DNA from: Leucobacter zeae
GTDB taxonomy: Bacteria > Actinomycetota > Actinomycetes > Actinomycetales > Microbacteriaceae
Assembly (NCBI RefSeq): GCF_016758175.1
Contig: NZ_QYAB01000001.1
Span: 211,593-275,592 of the forward strand
Direction of reading: 5' to 3'
Length of the DNA: 64,000 nt
Shown: one piece after another, positions 49,707-58,007 of the stretch
Layout: the number at the start of each line of letters is the position of its first letter
How positions within the stretch are numbered: the stretch's first letter is position 1
Position numbers and translations under genes: made by a program
Notes under the pieces: model-generated
Told to the model about the DNA's origin: nothing
Seen by the model: only the letters and a program-made list of their open reading frames with translations
Databases searched by the model: none

Positions 49707-51152
49707 TCAGTCGCGAGCGGCGGTCTCGAAGCGCTGCTCGGGCGCGGAGGCCTCCGCGAGGTCCGCGGTGCCGGTGCCGGCATCCGCGTCATCGTCCGCG
49801 AACGCGACGCCCTGGCGCGGCGCGTTGTAGAGGCCCTCGTCGAGGATCCCCTCGCGCTTCGCCACGATGGTCGGCACGAGCGCCTGGCCCGCGACGTTGA
49901 CCGCGGTGCGGCCCATGTCGATGATCGGATCGACCGCGAGCAGCAGGCCGACGCCCTCGAGGGGCAGGCCGAGCGTCGACAGCGTGAGGGTCAGCATGAC
50001 GGTCGCGCCGGTGGTGCCTGCGGTGGCTGCCGATCCGACGACCGAGACGATCACGATGAGCAGGTACTGCACGATGGTGAGGTCGATGCCGAAGAACTGC
50101 GCGATGAAGATCGCGGCGACGGCGGGGTAGACCGCGGCGCAGCCGTCCATCTTGGTCGTCGCGCCGAGCGGCACGGCGAACGAGGCGTACCCGCGGGGCA
50201 CCCCGAGGTTGCGCTCGGTCACGCGCTGCGTGAGCGGCAGCGTGCCGATGGACGAGCGGCTCACGAACGCGAGCTGCACGGCGGGCCAGACGCCCGAGAA
50301 GTACTGCCTGACCGACAGGCCGTGCGTCTTCACGAGGACCGGGTAGACGACGAAGAGCACGAGCGCGAGACCGAGGTAGAGCACGCCAACGAAGGCGGTG
50401 AGCGACCCCATGGTGCTCCAGCCGTACTCCGCGACCGCGTTGCCGATGAGGCCGACCGTGCCGAGCGGGGCGATGCGGATGATCCACCACAGCACCTTCT
50501 GGATCACGGCGAGCGCCGATTCCGTGAGGCGGATGAAGGGCTCGGCCTTCTCGCCGACCTTGAGGGCGGCGATGCCGACGGCGGCCGAGATGACGATGAT
50601 CTGCAGCACGTTGAAGCTCGCGGAGGCGTCGAGCGCACCGGTCGTGGCGTCGACATCGCCGCTCACGCCGAGGCCGAGGAAGTTGGTCGGCACGAGGCCG
50701 ATGAGGAAGTTCCACCACGTGCCGACCGTGCCGGGGGCCTCGGTCTTGAGCTCGGTCTGCGACGCGGCCGCGCCCGGCTGGAAGGCGACGCCCAGCGCGA
50801 TACCGATGGACACCGCGATGAGCGCGGTGAGGGCGAACCAGAGCAGGGTCTGGCCGGCGAGGCGCGCGGCGTTCGTGACCTTGCGCAGGCCGACGATGCT
50901 CGACACGATCGCGGTGAAGATGAGGGGCACGACCGCCGCCTTGAGCAGCGAGACGTAGCTGCCGCCGATGGTGGCGAGCGTCGCGTGCAGCCCGTTCGGG
51001 TTGTCGGCGGCGTCGGGGCCGATGGACTTGGCCACGCCGCCGAGGATGAGGCCGAGCACGAGGGCGGCGAGGATCTGCCAGCCGAACGAGGTGACCCACT
51101 TGGGGAGGCGGCGCGTGCGCTGAGGTGCCGCGGTGGCGGTCGAAGAAGACAT
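49707..51152 (-). CDS. Dicarboxylate/amino acid:cation symporter (DAACS family)
   Basis: Sodium- or proton-coupled uptake of dicarboxylates, glutamate/aspartate or serine/threonine. The 481-residue protein has the GltPh-type pattern: the hairpin-1 serine region FVSRSSIGTLPLT near 258, MDGCAAVYPAVAAIFIAQ near 297, and the hairpin-2/TM8 segment GTTGATVMLTLTLSTLGLPLEGVGLLLAVDPIIDMGRTAVNV near 350. AAGGA precedes ATG 51152. Divergent from yajQ. Confidence 0.9.
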   Translation of the reverse strand: MSSSTATAAPQRTRRLPKWVTSFGWQILAALVLGLILGGVAKSIGPDAADNPNGLHATLATIGGSYVSLLKAAVVPLIFTAIVSSIVGLRKVTNAARLAGQTLLWFALTALIAVSIGIALGVAFQPGAAASQTELKTEAPGTVGTWWNFLIGLVPTNFLGLGVSGDVDATTGALDASASFNVLQIIVISAAVGIAALKVGEKAEPFIRLTESALAVIQKVLWWIIRIAPLGTVGLIGNAVAEYGWSTMGSLTAFVGVLYLGLALVLFVVYPVLVKTHGLSVRQYFSGVWPAVQLAFVSRSSIGTLPLTQRVTERNLGVPRGYASFAVPLGATTKMDGCAAVYPAVAAIFIAQFFGIDLTIVQYLLIVIVSVVGSAATAGTTGATVMLTLTLSTLGLPLEGVGLLLAVDPIIDMGRTAVNVAGQALVPTIVAKREGILDEGLYNAPRQGVAFADDDADAGTGTADLAEASAPEQRFETAARD

Positions 51153-51289
51153 GTGCGTGGGGAGATCCTTATCGCGTGTGATGGGTGCGCATCGCACCCG
51201 GGCCAACAGAGGAGTGTAGCAATACATGCGCTCTCGTTATTCCATCCATTGCGAAGTATGTATTCGATGCGCTCGGGTAGGCTGGGGGA
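51153..51289. promoter_or_regulatory. Divergent regulatory region of the symporter and yajQ
   Basis: It holds a hairpin GGGTGCG-CAT-CGCACCC (51183-51199) in the symporter leader, an inverted repeat AATACAT (51221-51227) with ATGTATT (51258-51264), a direct repeat ATGCGCTC (51226-51233 and 51267-51274, 41 bp apart), and the yajQ -10 TAGGCT (51278-51283), 6 nt before its ATG. Roles other than the -10 are uncertain. Confidence 0.5.
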
Positions 51290-51778
51290 ATGGCTGATTC
51301 CTCGTTTGACGTTGTGAGCAAGATCGACTCGATGGAGGTCGAGAATGCGGTGAACCAGGCCCGCAAGGAGGTCGAGCAGCGCTACGACTTCAAGGGCGTC
51401 GGCGCCGACGTCTCGCTGAGCGGCGAGTCGATCCTCATCAAGGCGAGCACCGAGGAGCGCGCGTCCGCGGTGCTCGATGTGCTGCAGTCGAAGTTCATCA
51501 AGCGCGGTCTGTCCCTCAAGGCGCTCGAGACGGGGGAGCCCTACCCGAGCGGCAAGGAGTACCGCATCGAGTCGAAGCTCAAGGAAGGCATCGACCAGGC
51601 GACCGCGAAGAAGCTGAACAAGCTCATCCGCGACGAGGGGCCGAAGAGCGTGAAGTCGCAGATCCAGGGCGATGAGCTCCGCGTCTCGTCGAAGAGCCGC
51701 GACGACCTGCAGGCCACGATGGCGCTGCTGAAGGGCGCCGATGTCGAGGTCGCGCTGCAGTTCGTGAACTTCCGCTGA
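51290..51778 (+). CDS. yajQ: YajQ family cyclic-di-GMP-binding/nucleotide-binding protein
   Basis: The 162-residue protein has the two tandem ferredoxin-like lobes of Yaj[34 protein letters not shown] at the start and a C-terminal [27 protein letters not shown]. Homologues bind RNA, nucleotides or c-di-GMP; the exact role in actinobacteria is open. Length is normal. TAGGCT lies 6 nt before the ATG, so the mRNA is likely leaderless. The DUF3151 gene follows after 2 bp. Confidence 0.93.
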   Translation: MADSSFDVVSKIDSMEVENAVNQARKEVEQRYDFKGVGADVSLSGESILIKASTEERASAVLDVLQSKFIKRGLSLKALETGEPYPSGKEYRIESKLKEGIDQATAKKLNKLIRDEGPKSVKSQIQGDELRVSSKSRDDLQATMALLKGADVEVALQFVNFR

Positions 51779-51780
51779 GC

Positions 51781-52227
51781 ATGATCGGCACCAATCTGCT
51801 CGGACCCGAGCCCACACTGCTCGCGGCGGATCCCGAGGTGGAGGCGGCGCTCGCCGCAGCCCCAGTCGGGCCGGACGATGCGCGCGCCGCGGCGCTCGAG
51901 AGCGTCGTGCGGGCGCACCCCGAATCGCCTGCCGCGTGGGCGGCGCTCGCCGACGCGGCCGACGCCGCGGGACGCGAGATCGAGGCGTACGCGTTCGCCA
52001 GGGTCGGCTATCACCGCGGCCTCGACGCGCTGCGGAAGTCGGGCTGGCGCGGCGCGGGGCCAGTGCCCTGGTCCCACGGGCCCAACCGCGGCGTGCTGCG
52101 CGCGCTCTACGCCCTGCGGCGCGGAGCCGGGCGCATCGGCGAGGCCGCGGAGGTGACCCGCCTCACCGAGTTCCTCGAGGGCGCCGACCCCGAGGCGATC
52201 GGCGCCATCGAGGCCGAACGGGGCTGA
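51781..52227 (+). CDS. DUF3151 family protein
   Basis: The 148-residue protein matches the actinobacterial DUF3151 family: LLGPEPTLL at the start, a helical middle, and AYAFARVGYHRGLDALRKSGWRG plus VPWSHGPNRGVLRALYALRRGA. Function unknown. It starts 2 bp after the yajQ stop and so is cotranscribed with it; purA follows from an own promoter. The DUF3151-purA order is common in actinobacteria. Confidence 0.88.
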   Translation: MIGTNLLGPEPTLLAADPEVEAALAAAPVGPDDARAAALESVVRAHPESPAAWAALADAADAAGREIEAYAFARVGYHRGLDALRKSGWRGAGPVPWSHGPNRGVLRALYALRRGAGRIGEAAEVTRLTEFLEGADPEAIGAIEAERG

Positions 52228-52275
52228 CGAACCGGCGCTGGCGGAGGGCGGAGTGGCCCCGTCGGCGGTCCTCGC

Positions 52276-52281
52276 TAGACT
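52276..52281 (+). promoter_or_regulatory. Probable -10 element of the purA promoter
   Basis: TAGACT, 37 bp before the purA ATG at 52319, with GAAGGAAGGGG as Shine-Dalgarno in between. Confidence 0.5.
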
Positions 52282-52318
52282 GGGTCGGTAACTGCCGACG
52301 CCGAAGGAAGGGGCTGAA

Positions 52319-53605
52319 ATGCCCGCAGTGCTCATCACCGGTGCCCAGTGGGGCGACGAAGGCAAGGGACGCGCGACCGATCTGCTCGGCAGCCGCGTCG
52401 ACTACGTCGTCAAGTTCAACGGCGGCAACAACGCCGGCCACACGGTCGTCGTCGGCGACGAGAAGTACGCGCTCCACCTGCTGCCCTCCGGCATCCTGAC
52501 CCCCGGGGTCGTGCCCGTGATCTCGAACGGCGTCGTCGTCGACCTCGAGGTGCTGCGCGGCGAGCTCGAGGCGCTCGGCGGACGCGGCGTCGACGTCTCG
52601 CGGCTCAAGGTGAGCGCCAATGCGCACGTCATCACCGCCTACCACCGGACGCTCGACAAGGTCACCGAGCGCTTCCTCGGCAAGCGCCAGATCGGCACGA
52701 CGGGGCGCGGCATCGGCCCCGCGTACGCCGACAAGATCAACCGCGTCGGGATCCGGATCCAGGACATCTTCGACGAGGGGATCCTGCGCCAGAAGGTCGA
52801 GGCCGCGCTCGACTTCAAGAACCAGGTGCTCGTCAAGATCTACAACCGTCGCGCGATCTCGGCCGACGAAGTCGTCGAGGATCTGCTGAGCTACCGCGAG
52901 ATGCTCGAGCCGATGGTCTGCGACACCGGCCTGCTGCTGCACGAGGCGATGCAGGACGACAAGACCGTGCTGTTCGAGGCGGGTCAGGCGACCATGCTCG
53001 ACATCGATCACGGGACCTACCCCTTCGTCACGTCGTCGAACGCGACCGCCGGCGGCGCGTCGACGGGTTCGGGTCTGCCCCCGCATCAGATCGACCGCGT
53101 CATCTCGGTGGTCAAGGCCTACACGACGCGCGTCGGCGCCGGTCCGTTCCCGACCGAGCTGTTCGACGAGTCGGGCGACTACCTGCGCAAGCAGGGCTTC
53201 GAGTTCGGCACGACGACCGGCCGCCCGCGTCGCTGCGGCTGGTACGACGCCCCGATCGCGCGCTACGCGGCCCGCATCAACGGCGTGACCGACTTCGTGC
53301 TCACGAAGCTCGACGTGCTCTCGGGGCTCGAGACGATCCCGGTCTGCGTCGCCTACGACGTGAACGGCGTGCGCCACGACGAGATGCCGGTGAACCAGAG
53401 CGACTTCCATCACGCGAAGCCGATCTACGAGGAGTTCCCGGGGTGGAACGAGGACATCTCGGGCGCCCGCCGCTTCGAGGACCTGCCGAAGAACGCGCAG
53501 GACTACATCCGCGTGCTCGAGGGGATGAGCGGATCGCGCATCTCGGCCGTCGGCGTGGGGCCCGAGCGCGAGCAGGTCGTCGTGCTCCACGATCTGTTGG
53601 ACTGA
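52319..53605 (+). CDS. purA: Adenylosuccinate synthetase
   Basis: Makes adenylosuccinate from IMP, aspartate and GTP in AMP synthesis. 428 residues, the normal length. Motifs: [10 protein letters not shown] at 8-17 (P-loop-like, catalytic Asp), GGNNAGHT near 38 (catalytic His), [14 protein letters not shown] near 127, and [19 protein letters not shown] region near 300. Strong Shine-Dalgarno. A chorismate mutase gene follows after 9 bp. Confidence 0.98.
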   Translation: MPAVLITGAQWGDEGKGRATDLLGSRVDYVVKFNGGNNAGHTVVVGDEKYALHLLPSGILTPGVVPVISNGVVVDLEVLRGELEALGGRGVDVSRLKVSANAHVITAYHRTLDKVTERFLGKRQIGTTGRGIGPAYADKINRVGIRIQDIFDEGILRQKVEAALDFKNQVLVKIYNRRAISADEVVEDLLSYREMLEPMVCDTGLLLHEAMQDDKTVLFEAGQATMLDIDHGTYPFVTSSNATAGGASTGSGLPPHQIDRVISVVKAYTTRVGAGPFPTELFDESGDYLRKQGFEFGTTTGRPRRCGWYDAPIARYAARINGVTDFVLTKLDVLSGLETIPVCVAYDVNGVRHDEMPVNQSDFHHAKPIYEEFPGWNEDISGARRFEDLPKNAQDYIRVLEGMSGSRISAVGVGPEREQVVVLHDLLD

Positions 53606-53614
53606 GGCCGACCC

Positions 53615-53911
53615 GTGAGCGACTCCACGCCCCAGCAGCGCCTCGACCGGCTGCGTTCGAGCATCGACAACATCGACGCCGCGCTCGTGCACATGCTCGC
53701 CGAGCGGTTCCGCTGCACGCAGGAGGTCGGCGTGCTGAAGGCGGAGAACGAGATGCCCGCGTCCGATCCGGGTCGCGAAGCGCGGCAGATCGCACGCCTG
53801 CGCAGCCTCGCCGAGGAGGCGCACCTCGATCCGGAGTTCGCCGAGAAGTGGTTCAACTTCGTCGTCGCCGAGGTGATCCAGCACCACACCGAGATCGCCG
53901 CCGAGCGGTAG
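53615..53911 (+). CDS. Chorismate mutase (AroQ type)
   Basis: Rearranges chorismate to prephenate for Phe/Tyr synthesis. The 98-residue all-helical protein has the AroQ pattern: LDRLRSSIDNIDAALVHMLAERFRCTQEVGVLKAEN, then EARQIARLRSLAEEAHLDPEFAEKWFNFVVAEVIQHH. GTG 53615 lies 10 bp after the purA stop, so it is cotranscribed with purA. It is a short stand-alone enzyme of the type seen next to other shikimate functions or alone in actinobacteria. Confidence 0.9.
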   Translation: MSDSTPQQRLDRLRSSIDNIDAALVHMLAERFRCTQEVGVLKAENEMPASDPGREARQIARLRSLAEEAHLDPEFAEKWFNFVVAEVIQHHTEIAAER

Positions 53912-53956
53912 CTCCGCCGAGCGCCCGCCCGCCGTTTCAGCTCGGCGAGGCTGGAC

Positions 53957-53984
53957 ATTCATTCGAACATATGTTCGAATGAAT
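53957..53984. promoter_or_regulatory. LexA/SOS box overlapping the radical SAM gene promoter
   Basis: The core TCGAACATATGTTCGA (53963-53978) fits the actinobacterial SOS box TCGAAC-N4-GTTCGA and sits in a perfect 28-bp palindrome ending 2 bp before the ATG at 53987. TCGAAT (53975-53980), 6 nt before the ATG, may be the -10 of a leaderless transcript, so LexA would block it directly. Confidence 0.88.
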
Positions 53985-53986
53985 TC

Positions 53987-55162
53987 ATGAGGTGGAGCAG
54001 CCAGAGCGCGTCGACCGCCGCCGGGAGCGACCCGGCGGCGCTGCCGGGGCTCGAGCTCTCCGAGGTGGCGGCGGTGCCCGGGCACCTGCGCACGGTGCGG
54101 GCGCCCGAGTTCGCGGGAACGGTGTTCCACGAGGTGCTCGCGAAGAGCGCGCTCAACCGGGTGCCCGGCGAATCGTCAATGCCCTTCTCGTGGACGATCA
54201 ACCCGTACCGCGGCTGCTCGCACGCCTGCGTGTACTGCTTCGCCCGCGGCTCGCACCGCTACCTCGACTTCGACACCGGCCGAGACTTCGACACGCAGGT
54301 CGTCGTGAAGGTGAACGTCGCCGAGGTGCTGGGTCGCGAGCTCGCCCGGCCGGCCTGGCGACGCGAGATGGTCGCTCTCGGCACGAACACGGACCCGTAT
54401 CAGCGCGCCGAGGGGCGTTATCGGCTGATGCCCGGCATCATCGAGACGCTCGCGCGCGGCCGCACGCCGATGTCGATCCTGACCAAGGGGACGCTGCTGC
54501 GTCGCGACCTCCCGGCGCTCGCGGATGCCCGGCGGCGGGCGCCCGTCGAGCTCGCCATGTCGATCGCGGTGGGGGACCCCGAACTGCAGCGCTCGATCGA
54601 ACCGGGGACGCCGTCGACCCGCGCCCGGCTCGACACGGTCGCGGCGGCGCGCTCAGCAGGCTTCGACGTCGATGTGTTCGTGATGCCGGTGCTGCCGCAC
54701 CTCACGGACTCCCTCGGGCAGCTCGACGCGCTGCTGCGCGACGTGCGCGAGGCCGGAGCCCGGTCGGTGCTCTACGGCGCGCTCCACCTGCGCTCGCACG
54801 TGAAGCCGTGGTTCTTCGCGTGGCTCGAACGGGAGCATCCGGAGCTGCTGCCCGCCTATCGAGGCCTTTACCCCGGGGCGTCGAGCAAGGCGCCCCAGGC
54901 GTACCGCCTCGAGCTCGCGGGCCGGATCCGTCCGCTCATCCGCAAGTACGGCCTGGAGCCCGTGCGGGGTGCGGCGCGCAGCCGGGACCCCTATCCGCCG
55001 ATGACCGCCTCCGGAGCGCTCGCGAGCGGCGGGCACGCGAGCGGCTCGTTGCGGAAGACGGCTGCTCCTGCCGCGTCGTCCGCCGGATCCGCCGACGGGT
55101 TCGCGCAGCCCGTGCTCGACCTGTTCGAGCCGCCAGGCGCCCCGGCGCCGACGCTGTTCTGA
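53987..55162 (+). CDS. Radical SAM protein, Rv2578c family (spore photoproduct lyase-related)
   Basis: Radical S-adenosylmethionine enzyme with [4Fe-4S] ligands Cys77, Cys81 and Cys84 (CSHACVYC). The N-terminal ALPGL...VRAPEF...TFHEV-like stretch and INPYRGCSHAC are typical of the Rv2578c group, related to spore photoproduct lyase. The start MRWSSQ fits family members (they begin MRWxxQ), which supports ATG 53987 despite the missing Shine-Dalgarno. An SOS box directly in front implies DNA-damage induction. C-terminal 40 residues are low-complexity. The reaction is unknown; 391 residues. Confidence 0.88.
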   Translation: MRWSSQSASTAAGSDPAALPGLELSEVAAVPGHLRTVRAPEFAGTVFHEVLAKSALNRVPGESSMPFSWTINPYRGCSHACVYCFARGSHRYLDFDTGRDFDTQVVVKVNVAEVLGRELARPAWRREMVALGTNTDPYQRAEGRYRLMPGIIETLARGRTPMSILTKGTLLRRDLPALADARRRAPVELAMSIAVGDPELQRSIEPGTPSTRARLDTVAAARSAGFDVDVFVMPVLPHLTDSLGQLDALLRDVREAGARSVLYGALHLRSHVKPWFFAWLEREHPELLPAYRGLYPGASSKAPQAYRLELAGRIRPLIRKYGLEPVRGAARSRDPYPPMTASGALASGGHASGSLRKTAAPAASSAGSADGFAQPVLDLFEPPGAPAPTLF

Positions 55163-55211
55163 CGCGCGACCGGTCCCGGGCGGGGTTCGGTTCGCAGGGC
55201 TCGGTTTACCT

Positions 55212-55239
55212 GGTTCGGTTCACCGGGTTCGGTTCACCG
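55212..55239. repeat. 14-bp tandem repeat at convergent gene ends
   Basis: GGTTCGGTTCACCG is repeated at 55212-55225 and 55226-55239, with degenerate copies just upstream (from about 55184). The repeat contains the stop codon of the minus-strand gene (55234-55236). Confidence 0.8.
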
Positions 55240-56223
55240 GGTTCTGACGCCGGGGGCTCGGCCCGCCGGCGCGTGCAGTTCGCCGTGCGCCTCAGCCGCC
55301 CGGGCGCTCGGGCGGGTGCGTTCCCGATCCAGCGCCGCCCGGGCCGCATCGATCGCGTCGAGCACCCGCGCTCGCAGGGCGTTGCCGCGCTCGGCGAAGC
55401 CCCGCTGGAGCCGGGCGTAGTCCCGCTTGCCCGCGGGGGTCTCGATCGGGATCGCGGCGAGCCGGCGCCCGTCCGCGCCCGAGTAGGCGCTCACGTCGTA
55501 GGGGGAGGCGCGCATGTCGACCTCGCGGATGTCGCGGGCGAGCACGAAGGCGTCGAGCACGACCTCGCCGGGCACGATGGGGCCGAGCTTCGTCGCCCAC
55601 TTGTAGACGTCCATGCCGGCGTGCAGGCAGCCGGCCTGCTCGGTCTCCGGCTGCGTCTCGCGCGTCGGGCGCAGCGTGTTCAGCGGCACCGCCGCCTGCG
55701 TGAAGAAGCGGTAGGCGTCGAAGTGGGTGCATCCGATGGTGTGGGACTCGACGACCCGGTCGGTGGCCTCGTGACCGATGCGCAGCGGGAGCGCGGTGTG
55801 GCGCAGCTGCTCGGGGGTCATCCGGTAGACCATGGCCCATTCGTGGAGTCCGAAGCAGCCGTACCGCGGCGTCCGATCCAGCGTGGCGCGCAGCAGGCGC
55901 TCCACGTAGTCGACCGTGCCGCTGCGGCGCGAGAAGTACTCGCCGGCGTGGATCGCGGCGCCGCTGCGGCCGACGCGGCGGTAGTGCCGCCAGTCGCCGC
56001 GCTCATCGCCCGCGCCGTCGAGCACCGCGGCTGCGCCGGGGTGCCAGCGCCCCAGCTCCGCCGGCCTCACCGAGTAGTAGGTCCAGAGGAAGTCCTCGAC
56101 CGGGTGCCGCAGGTGGCGGGAGCGGCGTTCGAGGTGCTCGTCCGTCAGGGTCGCGGCCCGGAGCCGATGCGCGGACTCGCGAGCGCGCCACTCGGGCTCC
56201 TGCAGTTCCACCGGCTCGACCAC
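55234..56223 (-). CDS. Conserved actinobacterial protein (often labelled 3-methyladenine DNA glycosylase)
   Basis: The 329-residue protein belongs to a conserved actinobacterial family with the invariant stretches HPVEDFLWTYYSVRPAELGRWHPG (about 40), YGCFGLHEWAMVYR (about 121), CTHFDAYRFFT, LNTLRPTRETQPETEQAGCLHAGMDVYKWATKL, and DMRASPYDV. Databases often name it 3-methyladenine DNA glycosylase, but I see no HhH-GPD or AlkA motif. The many His/Cys/Glu/Asp positions suggest a metal enzyme (inference). GTG 56223 has TACACT 6 nt upstream. It faces the SOS-boxed radical SAM gene. Confidence 0.75.
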   Translation of the reverse strand: MVEPVELQEPEWRARESAHRLRAATLTDEHLERRSRHLRHPVEDFLWTYYSVRPAELGRWHPGAAAVLDGAGDERGDWRHYRRVGRSGAAIHAGEYFSRRSGTVDYVERLLRATLDRTPRYGCFGLHEWAMVYRMTPEQLRHTALPLRIGHEATDRVVESHTIGCTHFDAYRFFTQAAVPLNTLRPTRETQPETEQAGCLHAGMDVYKWATKLGPIVPGEVVLDAFVLARDIREVDMRASPYDVSAYSGADGRRLAAIPIETPAGKRDYARLQRGFAERGNALRARVLDAIDAARAALDRERTRPSARAAEAHGELHAPAGRAPGVRTR

Positions 56224-56229
56224 CCCACG

Positions 56230-56235
56230 AGTGTA
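56230..56235 (-). promoter_or_regulatory. -10 element of a leaderless promoter
   Basis: Minus-strand TACACT, 6 nt before the GTG at 56223. Confidence 0.5.
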
Positions 56236-56314
56236 CTCGCGGGAGGCTGCGCGACCGGGCACACCGGGTGCGCCCGGTGCGCCCGTCGCGCCGGTGCGCC
56301 CGTCGCCTCCGAAT

Positions 56315-56382
56315 CGACCCACTACCGATCCGTCGAGATGGCATCGGCGCCGATGCCATCTCGACGGGCCGGTAGTGGGTCG
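56315..56382. terminator. 68-bp palindrome with 34-bp arms
   Basis: Positions 56315-56348 pair with 56349-56382 with two mismatches and no spacer. It lies downstream of the S4-domain gene and upstream of the promoter of the next minus-strand gene, so it probably terminates the former. Without a loop it could also extrude as a cruciform. Confidence 0.8.
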
Positions 56383-56444
56383 GCGCAGCCGGACGTCGGA
56401 TGGCACTGCATCCGGCGGGGTGGGGGCCGCTCGCGCTCGCCCCG

Positions 56445-56858
56445 CTACGACGCGTCGGACGGATCCTCCGCGAGCCACTCTCCCGGAAAGGAGTCCTCGC
56501 CGCGCCCGCGCAGGCGGTCGATGTCGCGGCGCTCGCGCTTCGTCGGGCGCCCGGCGCCGCGATCCCGGACGATCGCCGCCGGCCGCTCCGTGCGGGGCGG
56601 TGGCGGCGGGGTGAGGTCCTCGAAGTGCTTCGCCGCCTCGACGGCGCTGCCGCGGCGGGTCGGGAGCCCCGTCACCCGGTAGATCGTGTCGAACCCGTGC
56701 TGACGCACGCGCACCTCGTCGCCGAGTTTCACGGGGTGGGCGGCCTTGGCGGTGGCGCCGTTGACGCGGACGTGCCCCGCGCGGCACGCCGCAGTCGCCT
56801 GGCTGCGGGTCTTCGCGAGGCGCACGCCCCAGACCCAGGTATCCACTCGAACGCTCAC
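56445..56858 (-). CDS. S4-domain RNA-binding protein (Hsp15/HslR-like)
   Basis: The 137-residue protein begins with an S4 domain (VRVDTWVWGVRLAKTRSQATAACRAGHVRVNGATAKAAHPVKLGDEVRVR, about 3-52), followed by a basic, Pro-rich tail (about 75-137). Related to Hsp15, which binds 50S subunits carrying a nascent chain after heat stress; the role in actinobacteria is unproven. GTG 56858 has TACGAT 6 nt upstream and no clear Shine-Dalgarno. Divergent from the YigZ gene. Confidence 0.85.
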   Translation of the reverse strand: MSVRVDTWVWGVRLAKTRSQATAACRAGHVRVNGATAKAAHPVKLGDEVRVRQHGFDTIYRVTGLPTRRGSAVEAAKHFEDLTPPPPPRTERPAAIVRDRGAGRPTKRERRDIDRLRGRGEDSFPGEWLAEDPSDAS

Positions 56859-56864
56859 GCCCCG

Positions 56865-56870
56865 ATCGTA
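56865..56870 (-). promoter_or_regulatory. -10 element of a leaderless promoter
   Basis: Minus-strand TACGAT, 6 nt before the GTG at 56858. Confidence 0.45.
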
Positions 56871-56912
56871 GCGCGGGAGCCCGGCGTCGACGAGCTCCGG
56901 CAGAATGGAGGC

Positions 56913-57545
56913 ATGATCGCCGAGTACGAGACCATCGCGGCACAGGTGGACGCGGAGCTCGAGATCACGCGATCCCGGTTCCTCACGCGGCTCGTGCGGG
57001 TCGCCGACGAGGCCGCGGCCCGAGAGGCGATCGCGCGCGTGCGTGCGGAGCATCCGCGCGCCAGGCACCATTGCTCCGCGTTCGTGCTGGGCCCGGACGG
57101 CCGGATCCAGCGGTCGAACGACGACGGCGAGCCGAGCGGGACCGCCGGGGCGCCGATGCTCGATGCGCTCGTGTCCGCGGGGCTCAGCGACGTCGTCGCG
57201 GTGGTGACGCGGTACTTCGGAGGGGTGCTGCTCGGGGCGGGCGGGCTCACGCGCGCCTACCGCGCGTCGGTCGCCGAGGCCGTGCTCGCCGCGCATCGGG
57301 TGCGGCGCGGGTTGCGCGTCGAGGTCGCAGTGGCGAGCAGCTACGAGGTCGCCGGACAGCTCGAGGCGGAAGCGCGACGTCGCGGGTTCGGGATCGGCGA
57401 TGCCGACTACGGCGCCGGGGTGACGCGCCGCTTCCTCGTGGCCGAGCACGAGGTCGCCGCGCTCGAGGAGCTCGCCGCATCGGTCAGCGCCGGTGCTGCC
57501 GGCTGCACGGCGGGCGAGGCGCGGTACGTGGATCTGCCGGGCTGA
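56913..57545 (+). CDS. YigZ/IMPACT family protein
   Basis: The 210-residue protein has an N-terminal UPF0029/IMPACT domain: EITRSRFLTRLVRV near 19, HHCSAFVLG near 51, NDDGEPSGTAGAPMLDAL near 69 and VTRYFGGVLLGAGGLTRAYRASVAEAV near 99, then a small C-terminal domain. Role in bacteria is unclear, possibly linked to translation control. AATGGAGG precedes the ATG. Confidence 0.92.
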   Translation: MIAEYETIAAQVDAELEITRSRFLTRLVRVADEAAAREAIARVRAEHPRARHHCSAFVLGPDGRIQRSNDDGEPSGTAGAPMLDALVSAGLSDVVAVVTRYFGGVLLGAGGLTRAYRASVAEAVLAAHRVRRGLRVEVAVASSYEVAGQLEAEARRRGFGIGDADYGAGVTRRFLVAEHEVAALEELAASVSAGAAGCTAGEARYVDLPG

Positions 57546-57551
57546 GCTCGC

Positions 57552-57720
57552 GTGCCGGTGCGGTGTTGGGCCGGGGGACAGAAGCGCTTCGGGAGGCCTG
57601 GCGTGTGTGGGGTGCCGGTGCGGTGTCGTGCCGGGGGACAGAAGCGCCCCCGGAGGCCTGGCGTGTGCGGGGTGCCGGTGCGGTGTTGGGTCGGGGGACA
57701 GAAGCGCCCCCGGAGGCCTG
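57552..57720. repeat. Minisatellite: nearly three copies of a 60-bp unit
   Basis: Copies begin at 57552, 57612 and 57672 with exact 60-bp spacing; the third is cut short at about 57720. Common core: GTGCCGGTGCGGTG, later GGGGGACAGAAGCG. Because 60 is a multiple of 3, both strands stay open and encode 20-residue repeats, but no start signal supports translation. Confidence 0.9.
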
Positions 57721-57995
57721 GGGGACAGGGCCGGGGGCGGTTCTTCCGTGCCGGCGGGGGAATGCCGGGGAATTCGATCGGGCCGCTTGGGGGGACCACT
57801 GGCCGCGATCGATATCAGCGTAGGCCGTGCGCCTGAACGGAAGTGGGGTGCGGGCTGAGCGTCAGCTGGCCCCGCGCGCGATCGGTCCCGCGACGCCGGC
57901 TCTGCGTCGGCGGATCGCGGTCGGACCGCGAAGCCCCTCGGCGCCGGACGTGTCCGAGCGGGGCGCGCGCCGGTATCAACGTCAGAGGTATGGCG

Positions 57996-58001
57996 TACCG
58001 T
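57996..58001 (+). promoter_or_regulatory. -10 element of a leaderless promoter
   Basis: TACCGT, 6 nt before the ATG at 58008. Confidence 0.4.
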
Positions 58002-58007
58002 GCTCGC

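Larger units (their letters stand above)
57546..58007. other. 462-bp intergenic region with a 60-bp minisatellite
   Basis: The left part (57552-57720) is a tandem array described separately; the rest is GC-rich and without recognised sites until TACCGT (57996-58001), a likely -10 for the next gene. Long open frames on both strands are a by-product of the 60-bp period. Confidence 0.7.

Noticed and set aside
55234..56943. A single 569-residue minus-strand protein covering 55234-56943
   Set aside because: The extra N-terminal part runs through the 68-bp palindrome and antisense to the S4 gene frame; a leaderless GTG start at 56223 gives the conserved family length.
57407..57858. Open frames with 20-residue repeats over the minisatellite, both strands
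   Set aside because: They follow from a 60-bp repeat (multiple of 3); there is no start signal and composition is low-complexity.
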